In this document: positions 50,439-61,705 of the stretch, piece after piece
How the letters are laid out: each line of letters opens with the position of its first letter
Position numbering within the stretch: position 1 is the first letter of the stretch
From: Epiperipatus broadwayi
Lineage: Eukaryota; Onychophora; Udeonychophora; Euonychophora; Peripatidae
Assembly (NCBI GenBank): GCA_028023455.1
Contig: JAQFVV010006197.1
Location: 15,433,254 to 15,497,253, forward strand
Reading direction: 5' to 3'
Length of the DNA: 64,000 nt
Program-made: the position numbers and the translations under genes
Notes under the pieces: model-generated
What the model saw: only the letters and a program-made list of their open reading frames with translations
What the model was told of the DNA's origin: nothing
Database searches by the model: none

Positions 50439-52147
50439 CACCTTTACCCCGCTTAGCGATTGACTATTTAGCGATATTTCACAATAGCAATCATCATCAA
50501 TTTGTACCCACTACTTCGATTTACAATCAATTTTTCACTTAAACGATCGGGGAAAAATTAGAAAAAAAACATTTTTGGCAGCCATCTTTAATTTTGTGGC
50601 ACTGATGACGTCAGAGATGACTATATTAAATTCATTTTACCCAAAAGCAAAAGTATATTATTTTAATATGTATACAGGTAATGACTTTGCTGTAATTGTA
50701 TACACATACAATATTTTATTCATAAAACACTTAAAATATCTATAATTACTGAATCTATAATACTGTATACATCATATATAATAAATAACACAGCAAATGT
50801 TCATCCACTTTTTCTTTTAAAATACGTATATATGTTCTACAATAATATCAACAAATTAAAAATCCTTTTTCTTTTCAAAAACTTTATTTTCTTATCTCAC
50901 TACTGAACATATACAGTATATATATTTATATAATACAAAACTCCAACGTTTCAACGTTGATTTGTAATTAAATAATGTAAAAGAAAGAGTAATAAAATAT
51001 AGCAGTGGGAGAGAGATATCCTTGAAAATGACTATGAAGATAAACAATTGAAATGGAGTTTTGTATTATATAAATACTGTATATACAGTATATATATATG
51101 TTCAGTGTTGAGATAAGAAATAAAGTTTTTGAAAAGGAGAAGGATTTTTAATTTGTTGATAATACTGTATACAAATACTCCAATATATAAATACAGTACA
51201 GGACAACTAAAATATCATCATCACAAACTTTCAGGAAAACGAAATATGAATATTAAACTGCGTGGTGTGTTTCTTAAGTACTATATATTATTTTTAGAAC
51301 ACCTGGATAATTATGTAAAAATAGTTATTGATCTTGTAACTTCGTTAATAAACATGTTGTTTACACTCAAGATGTTTCAAATCAAAAGAAAAACATTTTA
51401 AAATGCAAATGTCGAATTAGAAAAGTTTAAAAAGAAAAACAGATTGCATTTAATTAATAATCTTTCTACTCGAATGGGGGGGAGGGCATTATTACATTAC
51501 TAAAAATATACAGTAAGAAAAATAAACCTAGCATTATGTTTTAGAAAATTAGAAGTTAGATTTTTTTACTTTTAAGTTGATTTTTTTTTTTTTCTAAAGT
51601 TGACTCCTTTACGATAAGCATTAAGCATTTTGTTACTGTGGAGTATAGTAATAAGTCTTTATGTTCAATTAAATAATTAATAATTAAACATTGTTTTTTA
51701 ATTTGAATAATTTCACATAAGTAATAAACATAAATGTATAGTAGTAATACTGTAATACAAATTTAAAAAAAAAATTACTTCAGTATGGATTTTTTTTTTT
51801 CACTACGATGAAAAACTTCTGTGGAAGAAAATAAAAACTTTTAAATTCAAATTTAGTTTCACTTTCTCTTTCTTTTTGCTGTTCTGTACTTTTTAAAGTG
51901 AAAATATGTATTTTTTTTCCTAGTGATATAAAACTTTTCTTTTTAGATACCGTATTTAGTCATCATTGTCATGAAAAATTCAAGAAAATCTTTGATCTTG
52001 GAAACCAATGTGGATATTTTACATCGACTGGAACTGACCATTTTTTTTCCCATAGACCCCATTATATTTACGTATTTTGTATACGATATTCTTGCTTAAC
52101 GATGAGTTTTGGAGGACCAATTGCCATTGCTAAGCGGGTTAAAGGTG
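50439..52147. mobile_element. pogo/Tigger-like non-autonomous DNA transposon
   Basis: 1709 bp with 22-bp terminal inverted repeats: left CACCTTTACCCCGCTTAGCG, right (read inward) CACCTTTAACCCGCTTAGCA. It has a TA target-site duplication (50437-50438 and 52148-52149). The second repeat copy shows the unoccupied site at about 62454-62463 (GAGATATATTTCTG). TA targeting and ends rich in CCCGCTTAGCGA-type sequence fit the Tc1/mariner superfamily, pogo/Tigger branch, though a CAG start would be more typical. No transposase was seen; open frames inside (90 and 88 codons) have no DDE motif. Confidence 0.88.
50853..51160. repeat. Hairpin inside the pogo-like element
   Basis: Left arm 50853-50946 (AATCCTTTTTCTTTTCAAAA...AAAACTCCA) and right arm about 51054-51160 are inverted copies around a spacer of about 107 bp. 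It may be a nested foldback insertion. Confidence 0.75.
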
Positions 52148-54354
52148 TATATTTCTGTGTATAAAGTATGAGCATATAAACCAGCTCGCTGAGGTAGATT
52201 GAACCAAGGAATCGAGAGATGGTTTCGGACATGCTGAATGTTAATTCAAGAGGATGTGAAATTGACTGCTCTAGATCACCAACATTTGCTATAGCACTGT
52301 CAAATATTAATAAAGTCACCCTGTGGATAGATGAATCTGTTCAAGGGTTCTTGCGACCAATGCCGGTACTCTGGGACCGAGTTCTGCTGCTTACAATGGG
52401 AACATTTTAGAGTTTGAGAGTGGGGTGGTTTGCATGCTTGACTAGCATTACTGATGCACAGCCCCGAAAGAAGAGAATGGGATGGCCTTACCGAAGTTCC
52501 ATTTTTAAAAGTGTAGCAAAATGTTAATTATTTATTTATATTTAATAAAAATTTAATCTTCTAAGCAATAAGGATAGAATATATTTAAAATTATGTGCGC
52601 TCGTACGATAGCTTTATCGGTTCAGCTTCTATATCTAAGCTATTTAAGGGAATGATTCTATTATTGATCTTGCTAACACATTTCAATCTATGCATTATAT
52701 TAATAATCATTTAAGGAGGGAAAAGTATATTTAAAAGGGTTTACTAAATAGATTAACAAATAAATATACCTAATCGACCCTAAGGCTAGTCCATTGCTTA
52801 TTAACATTAATTAAAACCATAACTCAAATTTATAAGCAAATTACATTATGCATTTTATATCAAACAAATAATAATGAGCACAGTGTATTGTTACTATCGT
52901 GAATATAGGATTCCGAAACAGCACGCGTAATTACGTGAAGATAATTCTTAAGGATATCTTCTATAAAAGTAATTAAATTTAAAGGTTTGCTGTTTCAAAG
53001 CATTGGCATATAATAAATAATCACTTTTTTTAAAATCGAAGATAGAGAAAAGTATAGGCACAACTGCCACAGTGATAGATACAGAGAATAGACATTAATT
53101 GGCTTTAAATAGAATAGAATTGCAAAGGTCGGTAGACTAATCACAATTAAAAGATAACTTAGTTTAGATATTTTAAAGTTAAAATTAATTTGAATGTTCA
53201 TGTGTTACTTTTAATTGCAATGGGTTACTTTTAGATTTAGAGTTTTGAAAATTAAATAGTAATTGATACAGAACTCTGTGATTCTGGATTTATATTACTG
53301 ATTCTTCATTCAGCTGGATATGCAAGCACTTGGACTTCAGGCATGATGGTAATCTTCCTTGGGCCGGTTCACGGTGTCTTCTGGTGGTTAGCTATTGCTG
53401 GAGAATTTCATCTCTTCAGTATTACAGTGATTAGATGCATCAGGTGGCAGTAAAATCAGTCATTGCACATGGAGAAACAGCAAGACTTATCCTTCCTCAG
53501 CCAGAAATTAAAATTCATGTTAACATGGAGTATAGTAGCAATCACTCTTAGAAATATCGGTATCCCCTTTACAAGTTCTAAATATAGCCTATTTATATGA
53601 TCCTTCCCATTAATTTTAGAATTTACATTAAAATTCCAGATTGTTCAACTTGATTTTAAAACTTTTGTTTAAATTTTCAAGGTATCCAAAATTACCTCTG
53701 GGAATTCCAATAGTGCCAGTTCAGCGATATTACTGTATAACTGTTTTGTTGTAAATAAATTAAAGTACAGCAATTACAAAAATTTTAATTGATTTTACCA
53801 CAGATGCAGTGGTTTAATGTAAATTTATTTACACCTATTTCACTTTTAATTAATAATGACTTATAAAAACTTTTACCAAAACTGAATCATGCCAGCCTAT
53901 ATATGTATCACTATATAGAGTGGATTATACATGTACATATGAATTTATAATGAAGCAAATTAATAAATTGACTTATAATATATTGAAACGGTATTATTTA
54001 GCCATCATCACGTTTCACCTATTACGTTCCATAGTAGTATCTTTTTCCCTAATTCAAACCTATCCCAGGTATATAAGCTTCTAATAATTAATATGTAACA
54101 GCATATATTTACTTGTATGTGCATATATTTGTATAGGTGTGCATGTCCAATAATCATATTAATATTTCTGTGTATATAATGCATATGCTGTTCTAAATTT
54201 TAGATTTAATAAAATATAATTTAAATTAAGTTGTGTGAACATTGTTATATGTGTGTGATTAACTATATATATATGCGAAAGAAGCCGTAATCAATAGATT
54301 TAAAAGCATTACAACTCTTAAATTAATTTAAATTTGTGTTATTCTTCATTAAAG

Positions 54355-54616
54355 CTTTTTATTTAAAGGCATTCTTATATAAAACTCCAATTTCTGGGGT
54401 GGTGTCACACACATATATACAAAAATGTTTACAGACTTAAACTTAAAAAAAAATTTTCTGTTTTTATAAAGTTTTAATTCTTAGAAAATCATCTGCAAGT
54501 AATTAATCATGTGTGTGACACCACCCCAGAAATTGGAGTTTTATATAAGAATGTGTGACACATGACACCACCCCAGAAATTGGAGTTTTATATAAGAATG
54601 CCTTTAAATAAAAAGT
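54355..54616. repeat. Small foldback element with duplicated right arm
   Basis: The left arm (54355-54414) carries TATAAAACTCCAATTTCTGG and GGTGGTGTCACACAC. Its inverted copy appears twice on the right (54511-54552 and 54564-54616), separated by a short TGTGACACA. The spacer of about 96 bp is AT-rich. Family not recognised. Confidence 0.8.
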
Positions 54617-54843
54617 TTTAAATGTCTTTTAAAAATAAAAACTAAGAACAAGGAGTGATCTGTTTAACCCCATTATTGTTTTTACCAAGAAATGACCAAA
54701 GGTATCATTTTTATGCATTTTAAATTACTGAGAAAATTTTGTAAAAGTTGTAAACACGACCCTCAAATTACCGATTTTCTTGGTATGAATAACTTTAAAT
54801 TTTCAGTAGAAGGGTTCACTCAACTTTTCTACCATGAGAACCT

Positions 54844-55053
54844 TTGAATAAAGTAACCACTGCCCCTCCCTTGGTGGAGAATGGACCATGCTCAAGACAG
54901 AGTTCAAGACCCACAGCCTGCTCTGAAAGCATCAGAAATGGATCAGATCAGCCGAATATGATGGTGAGCAGCTACAGAAGCCTCAACAATGAAGATGCGG
55001 TAACAATTTTTCCTGTAGAGCTCTTTAAAAATAACTCTGAAGAAATTTTATAA
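54844..55053 (+). other. Unrecognised short open frame of non-random composition
   Basis: The frame reads PPLVENGPCSRQSSRPTACS, then ESIRNGSDQPNMMVSSYRSL and NNEDA, before an AT-rich tail. Composition is more protein-like than its surroundings, and a GT dinucleotide follows GATGCG at 55000. No strong acceptor, motif or homologue is recognised; it may be a transposon scrap or an exon. Confidence 0.2.
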
Positions 55054-56122
55054 ATGAATCTCTAAAACTCTAAGCTAGTTAATATTAATCGTGCATGAAC
55101 TTTTAAATTGTAATAATGTTTTCATAAACTAAAAACTGATTTCATCTGTGAATTATGATTTTAAATTATGCTAAAATTAAGAGCTGTAAACTTGCCTATT
55201 TCTTTATAAATCTCTAAATGATTGTTAATAATAACTTATTTAGTTATTATTCTATCTTCTAATCTGCGGTCATGCCTTTCTTATTTGTTTTATATGTTAT
55301 TTTATAATTTATGTTATGCCCAGTTCAGAACAGAGATTGATTCTATGAATAAAGTTTGAGGATGAGATGTGATTAGAGGCTCTCTCCAAATTAAGTAATT
55401 TTGTTCTTTAGCACTTATGCACAAATCTATGCTTTGAAAATCTAAATATATTCATTAAGCTATTATATTTAGCTTATTATTATTATTATTGTCGTTAGAG
55501 TTAGGTTTGCAAGTTAGTTAGTAAATGCACGAATGAGTTAAAGCATATTATACATATTACTTAAGTCCCAGATATGCTTTAGTTCTCTTTTTAGTTATAT
55601 TATAAACTGTGCAGATTGGCTAATAAAATTAGATTACTTAAGTATTCCTTTTAGCATGTTTTAAGAATGCTAATTATGAACTGGCATATGATAGTTTCAT
55701 GTAACAAAATTAGAATTTTTTTGTTCTTTTAGTTAATAATTGATATATGTAGCATGCCCAATGTGTCTTTAGGAAGCACCTACGTGCATTTATGCCTTGC
55801 TGTATATTTCTTATGGTCAACCCATGTCCTTAGTTTGGACAGCTCTTCTTTAGAACTGGATCTCGAGGGTCCAGATTGTTTTTATAAGCTGCTCCGATCA
55901 CCGAACTATGTGTTCAATTTATTCGCAGCAAGTCGTACAACCCATGGGAACCGAGTACTTGGTACTGAATCTCCTGAGTAACTACACATTCAAGACGCAC
56001 ACATCTTTAGTATATGCAACGCCATAATATCTGAAGTCATACTACAAAGTTCCAATTCATCCCTCGTTGATATTATGTAATATTTCAGCATTGATCTGAA
56101 TATGTCATCTGATTTGTATGTA

Positions 56123-56240
56123 TATGATCTGCATAGAGAGCTTATTGCAGCTCGTTAAGTGTTATTAAATGATTTTTATTATATGATCTGCATAGAGAGC
56201 TTATTGCAGCTCGTTAAGTGTTATTAAATGACTTTTATTA
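56123..56240. repeat. 59-bp tandem duplication
   Basis: Two copies of TATGATCTGCATAGAGAGCT followed by TATTGCAGCTCGTTAAGTG, with one or two differences. The surrounding stretch, 55.7-56.8 kb, is GC-richer and could be an old LTR, but no partner is in the window. Confidence 0.9.
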
Positions 56241-57379
56241 AATGTTATAGTGATGAATAATCATTCTTGCCCTGATTTAACCGTCACAAGCCTAATAGGT
56301 AGGGCATAGTAAAATTAAGGCGTGAATTGACGGTAGATTATTAAACTGTATATTCTTAAATTATAGTGCATATACTGTTTCAAACTTGCTCATCATTATT
56401 TACACCTGCATGTGTCATTCAATGCAATCATGTTTATTTAATTTATATTGATTAATTAAAATAAATTAAATTATAATAACTGTTGGGTTTAATTCGTAAC
56501 CTATCCCAAATCTTAGTTAAATCTCTTAATCCTAAATCTTACTTAAGTTTGTGTATTTAAATTAATAGTAATTTAGTTAATATTTCCTGAGTCTCTTGCT
56601 ACACTCTTTGCTACTGCCGGCACGCAAACAAAGAAATCCGAGTGTAGTCTCATATATATCATTCATAGGGTAGTAAATCATGGAGTGTTGATGGAAGAGT
56701 TGAGGTGCTATCAGATTCGAGGTCTCAACCCCTCAATCTAGATCAACCTCAATATATTTTGCCATGACTCTGGATTTTGTTGCGTGAATATACAAATATG
56801 ACCGTTACAATATTAAATCTATAATATAAACATTTGCTAATAGCAAACTATCCACTATAATATTTAATGTAATAAATATTTACAGCATCTGTAAACCCAG
56901 CACAGATGGGGTTAGTAATCAAAAGTTGCGATGAAACGGTAGGAGTTAAAACATATCGTTTCATATTCCCAAATTTACAACAAAAAAAATGACATAAATT
57001 ATGCAAACGAATACAATTATGAACACTTAAATTCCTAATAATGTGAATGATTTCATTGCCCACCTACTGTACTAACAGCAAAAAACTGTCCTGTTATACT
57101 GTTTCCACTCCAACTGTTCTAATATGATATAGTTTCTAAACAAATATAGTTAATATTTACAAGTCAAAACATATATACGATATACCAATTTTAATGTATC
57201 CAAACAGATATAGGTCACGATTAAGGTGGTATTTGGAGTGTTAGTTTGGATTAACCATTAAAATAAATGTGTGGGAAGAGGCAGATCCTTCAACGACTTA
57301 AATTCATCTTTAAGTAGGGTACTACATATTTTGTACATACCAGCTAACATCTCAGTCTTCGAGCACAAAGGCATTTTTT

Positions 57380-59260
57380 CTACGGCATCATTTAATTATG
57401 TCTAATCCCCTGTACAGGGAAAAATATTTTGTTCCCTCAGTTGCTTGTTATAGGGCCATGGGATTTGAACCTGTACCTGGTCTCCCGTGCTGAAGGTATG
57501 CTGTCTCACTCGAGCTATTGTCTTAGGGCTACCTTGTTTAAATCGACCATCACTCTCGATCTCCCTCCTGACAACATATTGGTCCTTTCTCTCTCTTTTC
57601 TTCCTCTTCATGGTACCACTCATTTTGATGCTTGACTTGGACTCCTGGGTTTTTTGCCACACCCCTCATTCATTCTTTCGAGTTCCCTGTCCATTTCCAA
57701 CAGATCTCACCTGAACACCTGTTCCAGCTCTTTAATTCCTTGCTTGACTGTCCTCCATGTCCAAACTACCTTGTTCATCTTCATCCTCACTCTAATACAT
57801 ACAGCAGTTTCATCATTTTGGAAAATTTCTTCCCTTTTGACAACACTGTAGGCAGTATTGTCCTCTACCTCTAAATCCCTGCATTCATTCTTTTCTTTCT
57901 TCTTTCATTTCATTCTATACAGCTTGCATTCTGTCATACTTCCTTTTCTTGGTTCCCTGTGGAGGCAACATTATTTTCATTTTTCTTCTTTTCCCATTCT
58001 CATTTCCTGGAGCACCATCATTCTGTCTTCTTTGCTTGGGTTTTTCTTGCACAGGATGTCAGCTGCTCATTTCCTGTGTTTGGGGAATTCTCCTTACTGC
58101 CTCATCTCTCCAACACTGGTAGAAGCATCCATGAAATCACTCGGGGGTTTGCTGATACCTGGTACATTTCTATTTTACCATGGCTATCTGTTGGATTGGC
58201 TCATTATCCTCCTTCCTCCAACCCTTGACTGTACCTGCTTGGCTTATGTTAGCTAGCTAAGTTGACCTGTAAAATTTTCCCTTGCTTCTCCTTTACTTCT
58301 GTGTTATCTTTCCTTAACTCTTGTAAGATTTCTGTAATTTCTACTCCCTTGTGCTACAACCTGATTCTGTGTTAAATTTTCCCTCAACTCATATACTTCA
58401 TCCTTTATTTCTCCTTATGCTTCCTGGATGCTTTCTTCACTCCTGGAGATTAATTCCCCCATAGCCATTTCCCACTACTTGACATGATCTCATCACTAGT
58501 ATTTTATTATTAGTTTCCTCATTGTTCCTATCCAGAAGCCCAGTAAAGTCAGTGTGAATCTCCTCATTTTTTCTGGCAGCTGACCTCCAGTTCCTGTAAC
58601 CTCTCTTCCACTCATCTATCTTTCCTCCATTTTCTGGTCTATTTCTTTCATCTCTTGTTTAATTTCCTGTTTCCTTAGTTTGACTCCCTCTTCAATCTTC
58701 AGCAGCTGCCATTTCATATCCTGGCACTCTGTTTTGGCCTCCTCTATTGACTTCTCTCTTCAGAATTCTCTTGAAGGCTCTCTGACATGCACATGGCTCT
58801 CGCTATGCCTTTCATATGCCTTCTGACTCTTATTTACTTCCTCTCCTATTTCTCTCTAATTGTTCCTGTACTCCATAATTTCCCCGACCTTAGTGTTATT
58901 CCTTTACACTTCTCTTTTCTGACTTTCTTTCTGGTCGCTGAGCTTCCCATGAACTCTTTCCCTTCCCATCCATCACATTTTCCTGTCTCCATTTCCACTG
59001 TGCCCCCCTAGTGTCTCCTCTTCTGTAGTACTATCCATTTTAAGTTTTGTTTTTGAATTCTTCTGTTCTCTTTTTCTTTGATATAATTAGTTTTATGAAC
59101 GATGCTATAATATGGCTATATGCTGCTCCTCTTAACAGAAATGATCAATTCACTGCCCTCCTAGTTTTTCTCCTACCCTAATTACTTCTCCTTCCCACCT
59201 GGTGGCTGCCTACACATTTCTCTCACTTTAACTTTACACTACTATAATAGCTTATTTTAT
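57380..59260 (-). pseudogene. GC-richer, purine-biased retroelement remnant (gag-like)
   Basis: This 1.9-kb block is much less AT-rich than its flanks, and the minus strand is strongly purine-rich. Minus-strand frames are Lys/Glu/Gln-rich and coiled-coil-like (for example KLRKQEIKQEMKEIDQKMEE at about 58620-58680). An ATG near 59038 opens MDSTTEEETLGGHSGNGDR. Stops interrupt every frame. A retroelement Gag or ORF1 origin is an inference from composition; no enzyme motif is visible. The plus-strand ORFs in this block (up to 132 codons) are mirror artefacts of the purine-rich strand. Confidence 0.4.
57452..57530 (-). mobile_element. tRNA-like SINE head
   Basis: On the minus strand GCCCTAAGACAATAGCTCGA carries a box-A-like TAGCTCGAGTGAG, and CAGGTTCAAATCCCATGG contains a near-perfect box B, with normal tRNA spacing. 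No flanking duplication found. Family distinct from the GTCAAG SINE. Confidence 0.6.
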
Positions 59261-59349
59261 AAGGCAGCCACCCAACATTTTAAAATAAATATAAAAAACA
59301 TTTTATTTAATAATAAAAATAATGTATTAATAAAATCAATATTACTCAC

Positions 59350-59387
59350 AATGCCCTTGTTCATTCTTTCTTCCAGCTGATTTTGTC
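59350..59387 (-). CDS. Possible small exon of the unidentified minus-strand gene
   Basis: 38 nt between an acceptor (AGTTTTATTTTAG) and a donor (CATT|GTGAGT). Joined after exon B its frame is open and reads (R)TKSAGRKNEQGH. The other open frame (GQNQLEERMNKGI) would need a different phase upstream. Such a short piece can arise by chance, so support is weak. Confidence 0.3.
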
Positions 59388-59648
59388 CTAAAATAAAACT
59401 TATTAATTTCATGATTGTCATTTTATATGTATATTTTTGTTAAACAAAATCTTACTAGTTTGAATAACCTAAATTAGCTTTACAATTTAACTGCTTGAAT
59501 CTAGAGGCGCCATATTGAATTTTTATAAAATCTGACCCGAGACACAATTTTCACAATAACTTCAGTTTTAATAATAGTGCAAAAAACTTTACATTGATAG
59601 AAACTAGAAAAACTAAGAAAACAATAAGGCTAAGACAAATAGTGATTA

Positions 59649-60191
59649 CCGTTTAGAAATAAGGAAAAAAAGAAAATTTCAACATCTGACTTATTAGTTT
59701 AAATTATATCTTCAGTGATAATTTCTAATTCCTCATAAAATTATCTTTCAAACCATAATACCTCTTACCTGAGATAATCCATAGCTTCAGAATCTCCAAA
59801 ACTATTTGCATAACAATTTTTCATTTTTATCTTGTACCCCAAAAGTTGATAAATCTCAAAGGCATCTAAAAGAAAAGGATTCATCCTAATAAAAGATGCA
59901 AACAAATCATTTCCAGAAGATGGCCGTTAGAAATAAGAGAAAATTTTAACATCTGACATTAGTTTAAATTACATCTTCAGTGATAATTTCTAATTCCTCA
60001 TAAAATTATCTTTCAAACCATATATAATACTTCTTACCTGAGATAATCCATAGCTTCAGAATCTCCAAAACTATTTGCATAACAATTCTTCATTGTAATC
60101 TTGTACACCAAAAGTTGATAAATCTCAAAGGCATCTATAAGAAAGATTCATCCTAATGAAAGATGCAAACAAATCATTTCCAGAAGATGGA
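59649..60191. repeat. Tandem duplication (about 269 bp unit) containing exon sequence
   Basis: Copy 1 is about 59649-59923 and copy 2 about 59924-60191; they are highly similar. Each unit contains the 3' part of a minus-strand exon, its splice donor and about 120 bp of following intron. Confidence 0.92.
59769..59923 (-). pseudogene. Duplicated 3' part of exon B, frame intact
   Basis: Minus-strand frame: PSSGNDLFASFIRMNPFLLD, AFEIYQLLGYKIKMKNCYAN, SFGDSEAMDYLR, then donor CTCAG|GTAAGAGG. It has no 5' half and no acceptor at its start, where intron-like sequence joins. It could be used only through an internal acceptor-like CTTTTCTTTTAG at about 59865, which lies inside the coding sequence. 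It preserves the reading frame that copy 2 has lost. Confidence 0.6.
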
Positions 60192-60225
60192 TATTCATTT
60201 GTCATCATATCAATTGGCTTCTTGT
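60038..60225 (-). CDS. Exon B of unidentified minus-strand gene (frameshifted)
   Basis: The acceptor GTTTTAGATAG|AC lets the last base of exon A join in phase: ...LITEYQS-H-KKPIDMMTNEYPSSGNDLFASFIRMN. The donor is CTCAG|GTAAGA. Against the neighbouring duplicate the exon lacks 2 nt near 60140 (AATCTTTCTTATAG instead of AATCCTTTTCTTTTAG), which shifts the frame into an early stop. Without that loss it would be 190 nt. The protein is not recognised; it looks like a soluble, mixed alpha-helical segment. The gene may be decaying, or the deletion may be an allele or assembly error. Confidence 0.6.
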
Positions 60226-61032
60226 CTATCTAAAACTAGAAATTGTAGGCTGCTGTCTATATCACTGATAAAATGAGTTTCATTTCCATTTTATATTTTT
60301 TTTGTATACATCACTGATGTTTATATTCACTATGCATACCAGTGATGTTTATATTATTTATATCTTGTTATATTTATTGTATCACAGAGATATAATTTAT
60401 TTGCATATAGTCCATTTGTTAGCTATAGACTTAGAAAATAATGTGATGAAAGATATGGCAAAACTTGTGACTTCACAGCATTAGTATCAAGGCATAGGCA
60501 AAAATCAGAATTTGATTCTTTGCCTGCATATACAATTCCATATGGTATATGCATAACCTTTGTGGCTATTGCTACACAAAATCATTTGAAATCTCTTTAT
60601 TGGTTTTAAATGTTTATATTTTCTCATGGTACTATGCCCAGTAAATTTTATGAATGCTTTATCAACTGCAATCTTTCTGTACATTTATTAGTTTTTAAAA
60701 TTTACATTGCAGTTCTCTATGTATGTAAATCATTACTTGAGATAAAACATGCAAGAGTAAACAAACATACCATATAAACATAATAATAAATAATAAATTA
60801 TTAAACCTTTTTAGAATCATTATTTTTATAAAATAAGTTTGCCTCAAACTTGGATTAGAACACACAAAATTACTGTATATACAAATTCATATAATGTATA
60901 ACATGAGCATAAATAAATATTATAGAATTTATATACACGGACACCAATACAAATGCAAATTTATAAAAATTAAATTTTTCAAATAATTAAAAAAAAATTA
61001 AAATATTCAAAAAATTAAAATTGTATACTTAC

Positions 61033-61197
61033 GAGACTGATATTCTGTAATTAAATTTAGACTCCATGGAAGGCCTAGTTTGTGAATGATCAACATATTT
61101 TTAATCCGTTTTGTTAACTCACGAGGCCGATAAAAGTTTTCTGTCTTTATTGCTTCATGGAAATTAGATAATTGATCAAAAAAATAATTAAATCCGC
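61033..61197 (-). CDS. Exon A of unidentified minus-strand gene
   Basis: 165 nt, acceptor TTTTTGTAACAG|GC and donor TCTC|GTAAGT. The frame reads GGFNYFFDQLSNFHEAIKTE, NFYRPRELTKRIKNMLIIHK, LGLPWSLNLITEYQS. Amino-acid composition, strong splice sites and phase match to exon B support a real coding exon. I do not recognise the family. The preceding exon must end with one base of a Gly-type codon (G|GC) and would lie at higher coordinates, beyond the repeat at 61.7-63.9 kb or outside the window. Confidence 0.7.
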
Positions 61198-61705
61198 CTG
61201 TTACAAAAAAAAAAATTTTGACCAATCAAATAAGACACGTAGCAAAACTGCTTAATAAGCAGAAGCAGTTAAAACCCTTGTCTCAGTTTTCTTTCTCATT
61301 TCCAATCCAATTCATTAAAAAATAAGCTTTAAAACAACAGGTCCCCCATTTCCTTTTAGTTTAACATTTTCCTTCTCTATCTCTGATGATGAATTTATGT
61401 TCAGATAACACATAAGCTGTTCAAATCATCTTTGGGCGCCAGTGAGCAGGAAAGTTTACATAAAATATTTTATAACAATATTCCATAAATTTCACTATGC
61501 GTTAACGTGAAAAATTTTACTTATATAATGGAAATATCTTACACAGTGTCGAGGAAATAATTCATGCCTCATGCTGGTAGTGTCAAACGCAGGAAAAAAT
61601 TTATTTATCTAATTGTTGCACAACAACACATTACCTTTTGGGAAAACACTGGTGAATGGTAATGTGAAAAACAGTTGAGCCCCATGTTGGTAGTGCCAAA
61701 TGTGA

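Larger units (their letters stand above)
49898..53588 (+). repeat. Long direct repeat, copy 1 (interrupted)
   Basis: Matches 61706-63945 in the same orientation over about 1980 bp once the 1709-bp insertion at 50439-52147 is removed. Shared blocks include GAATCCAGGCATAGACCAAA, CTCGCTGAGGTAGATTGAA, AGGCTAGTCC and GAGAAACAGCAAGACTTA. A 63-codon frame at 52219-52410 has a counterpart at 62534-62767, but the two drift in frame and I do not think it is coding. It could be a segmental duplication, a dispersed repeat, or the LTRs of a very large element; the family is not recognised. Confidence 0.85.

Noticed and set aside
51129-51401. 90-codon frame inside the pogo-like element as a transposase
   Set aside because: No DDE/DDD or helix-turn-helix pattern; composition matches the AT-rich spacer; it overlaps one arm of the internal hairpin.
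55748-56804. Possible solo LTR (TGTAGCATGCCC ... CCGTTACA)
   Set aside because: Plausible TG/CA ends and GC-richer body, but the flanking duplication is imperfect (ATATA/ATATT) and there is no partner in the window to confirm it.
57858-58256. 132-codon + strand frame, and the overlapping frames at 57429-58228 and 58787-59011
   Set aside because: They are mirror images of the pyrimidine-rich strand of the composition island; several frames are open at once and none has a recognisable motif.
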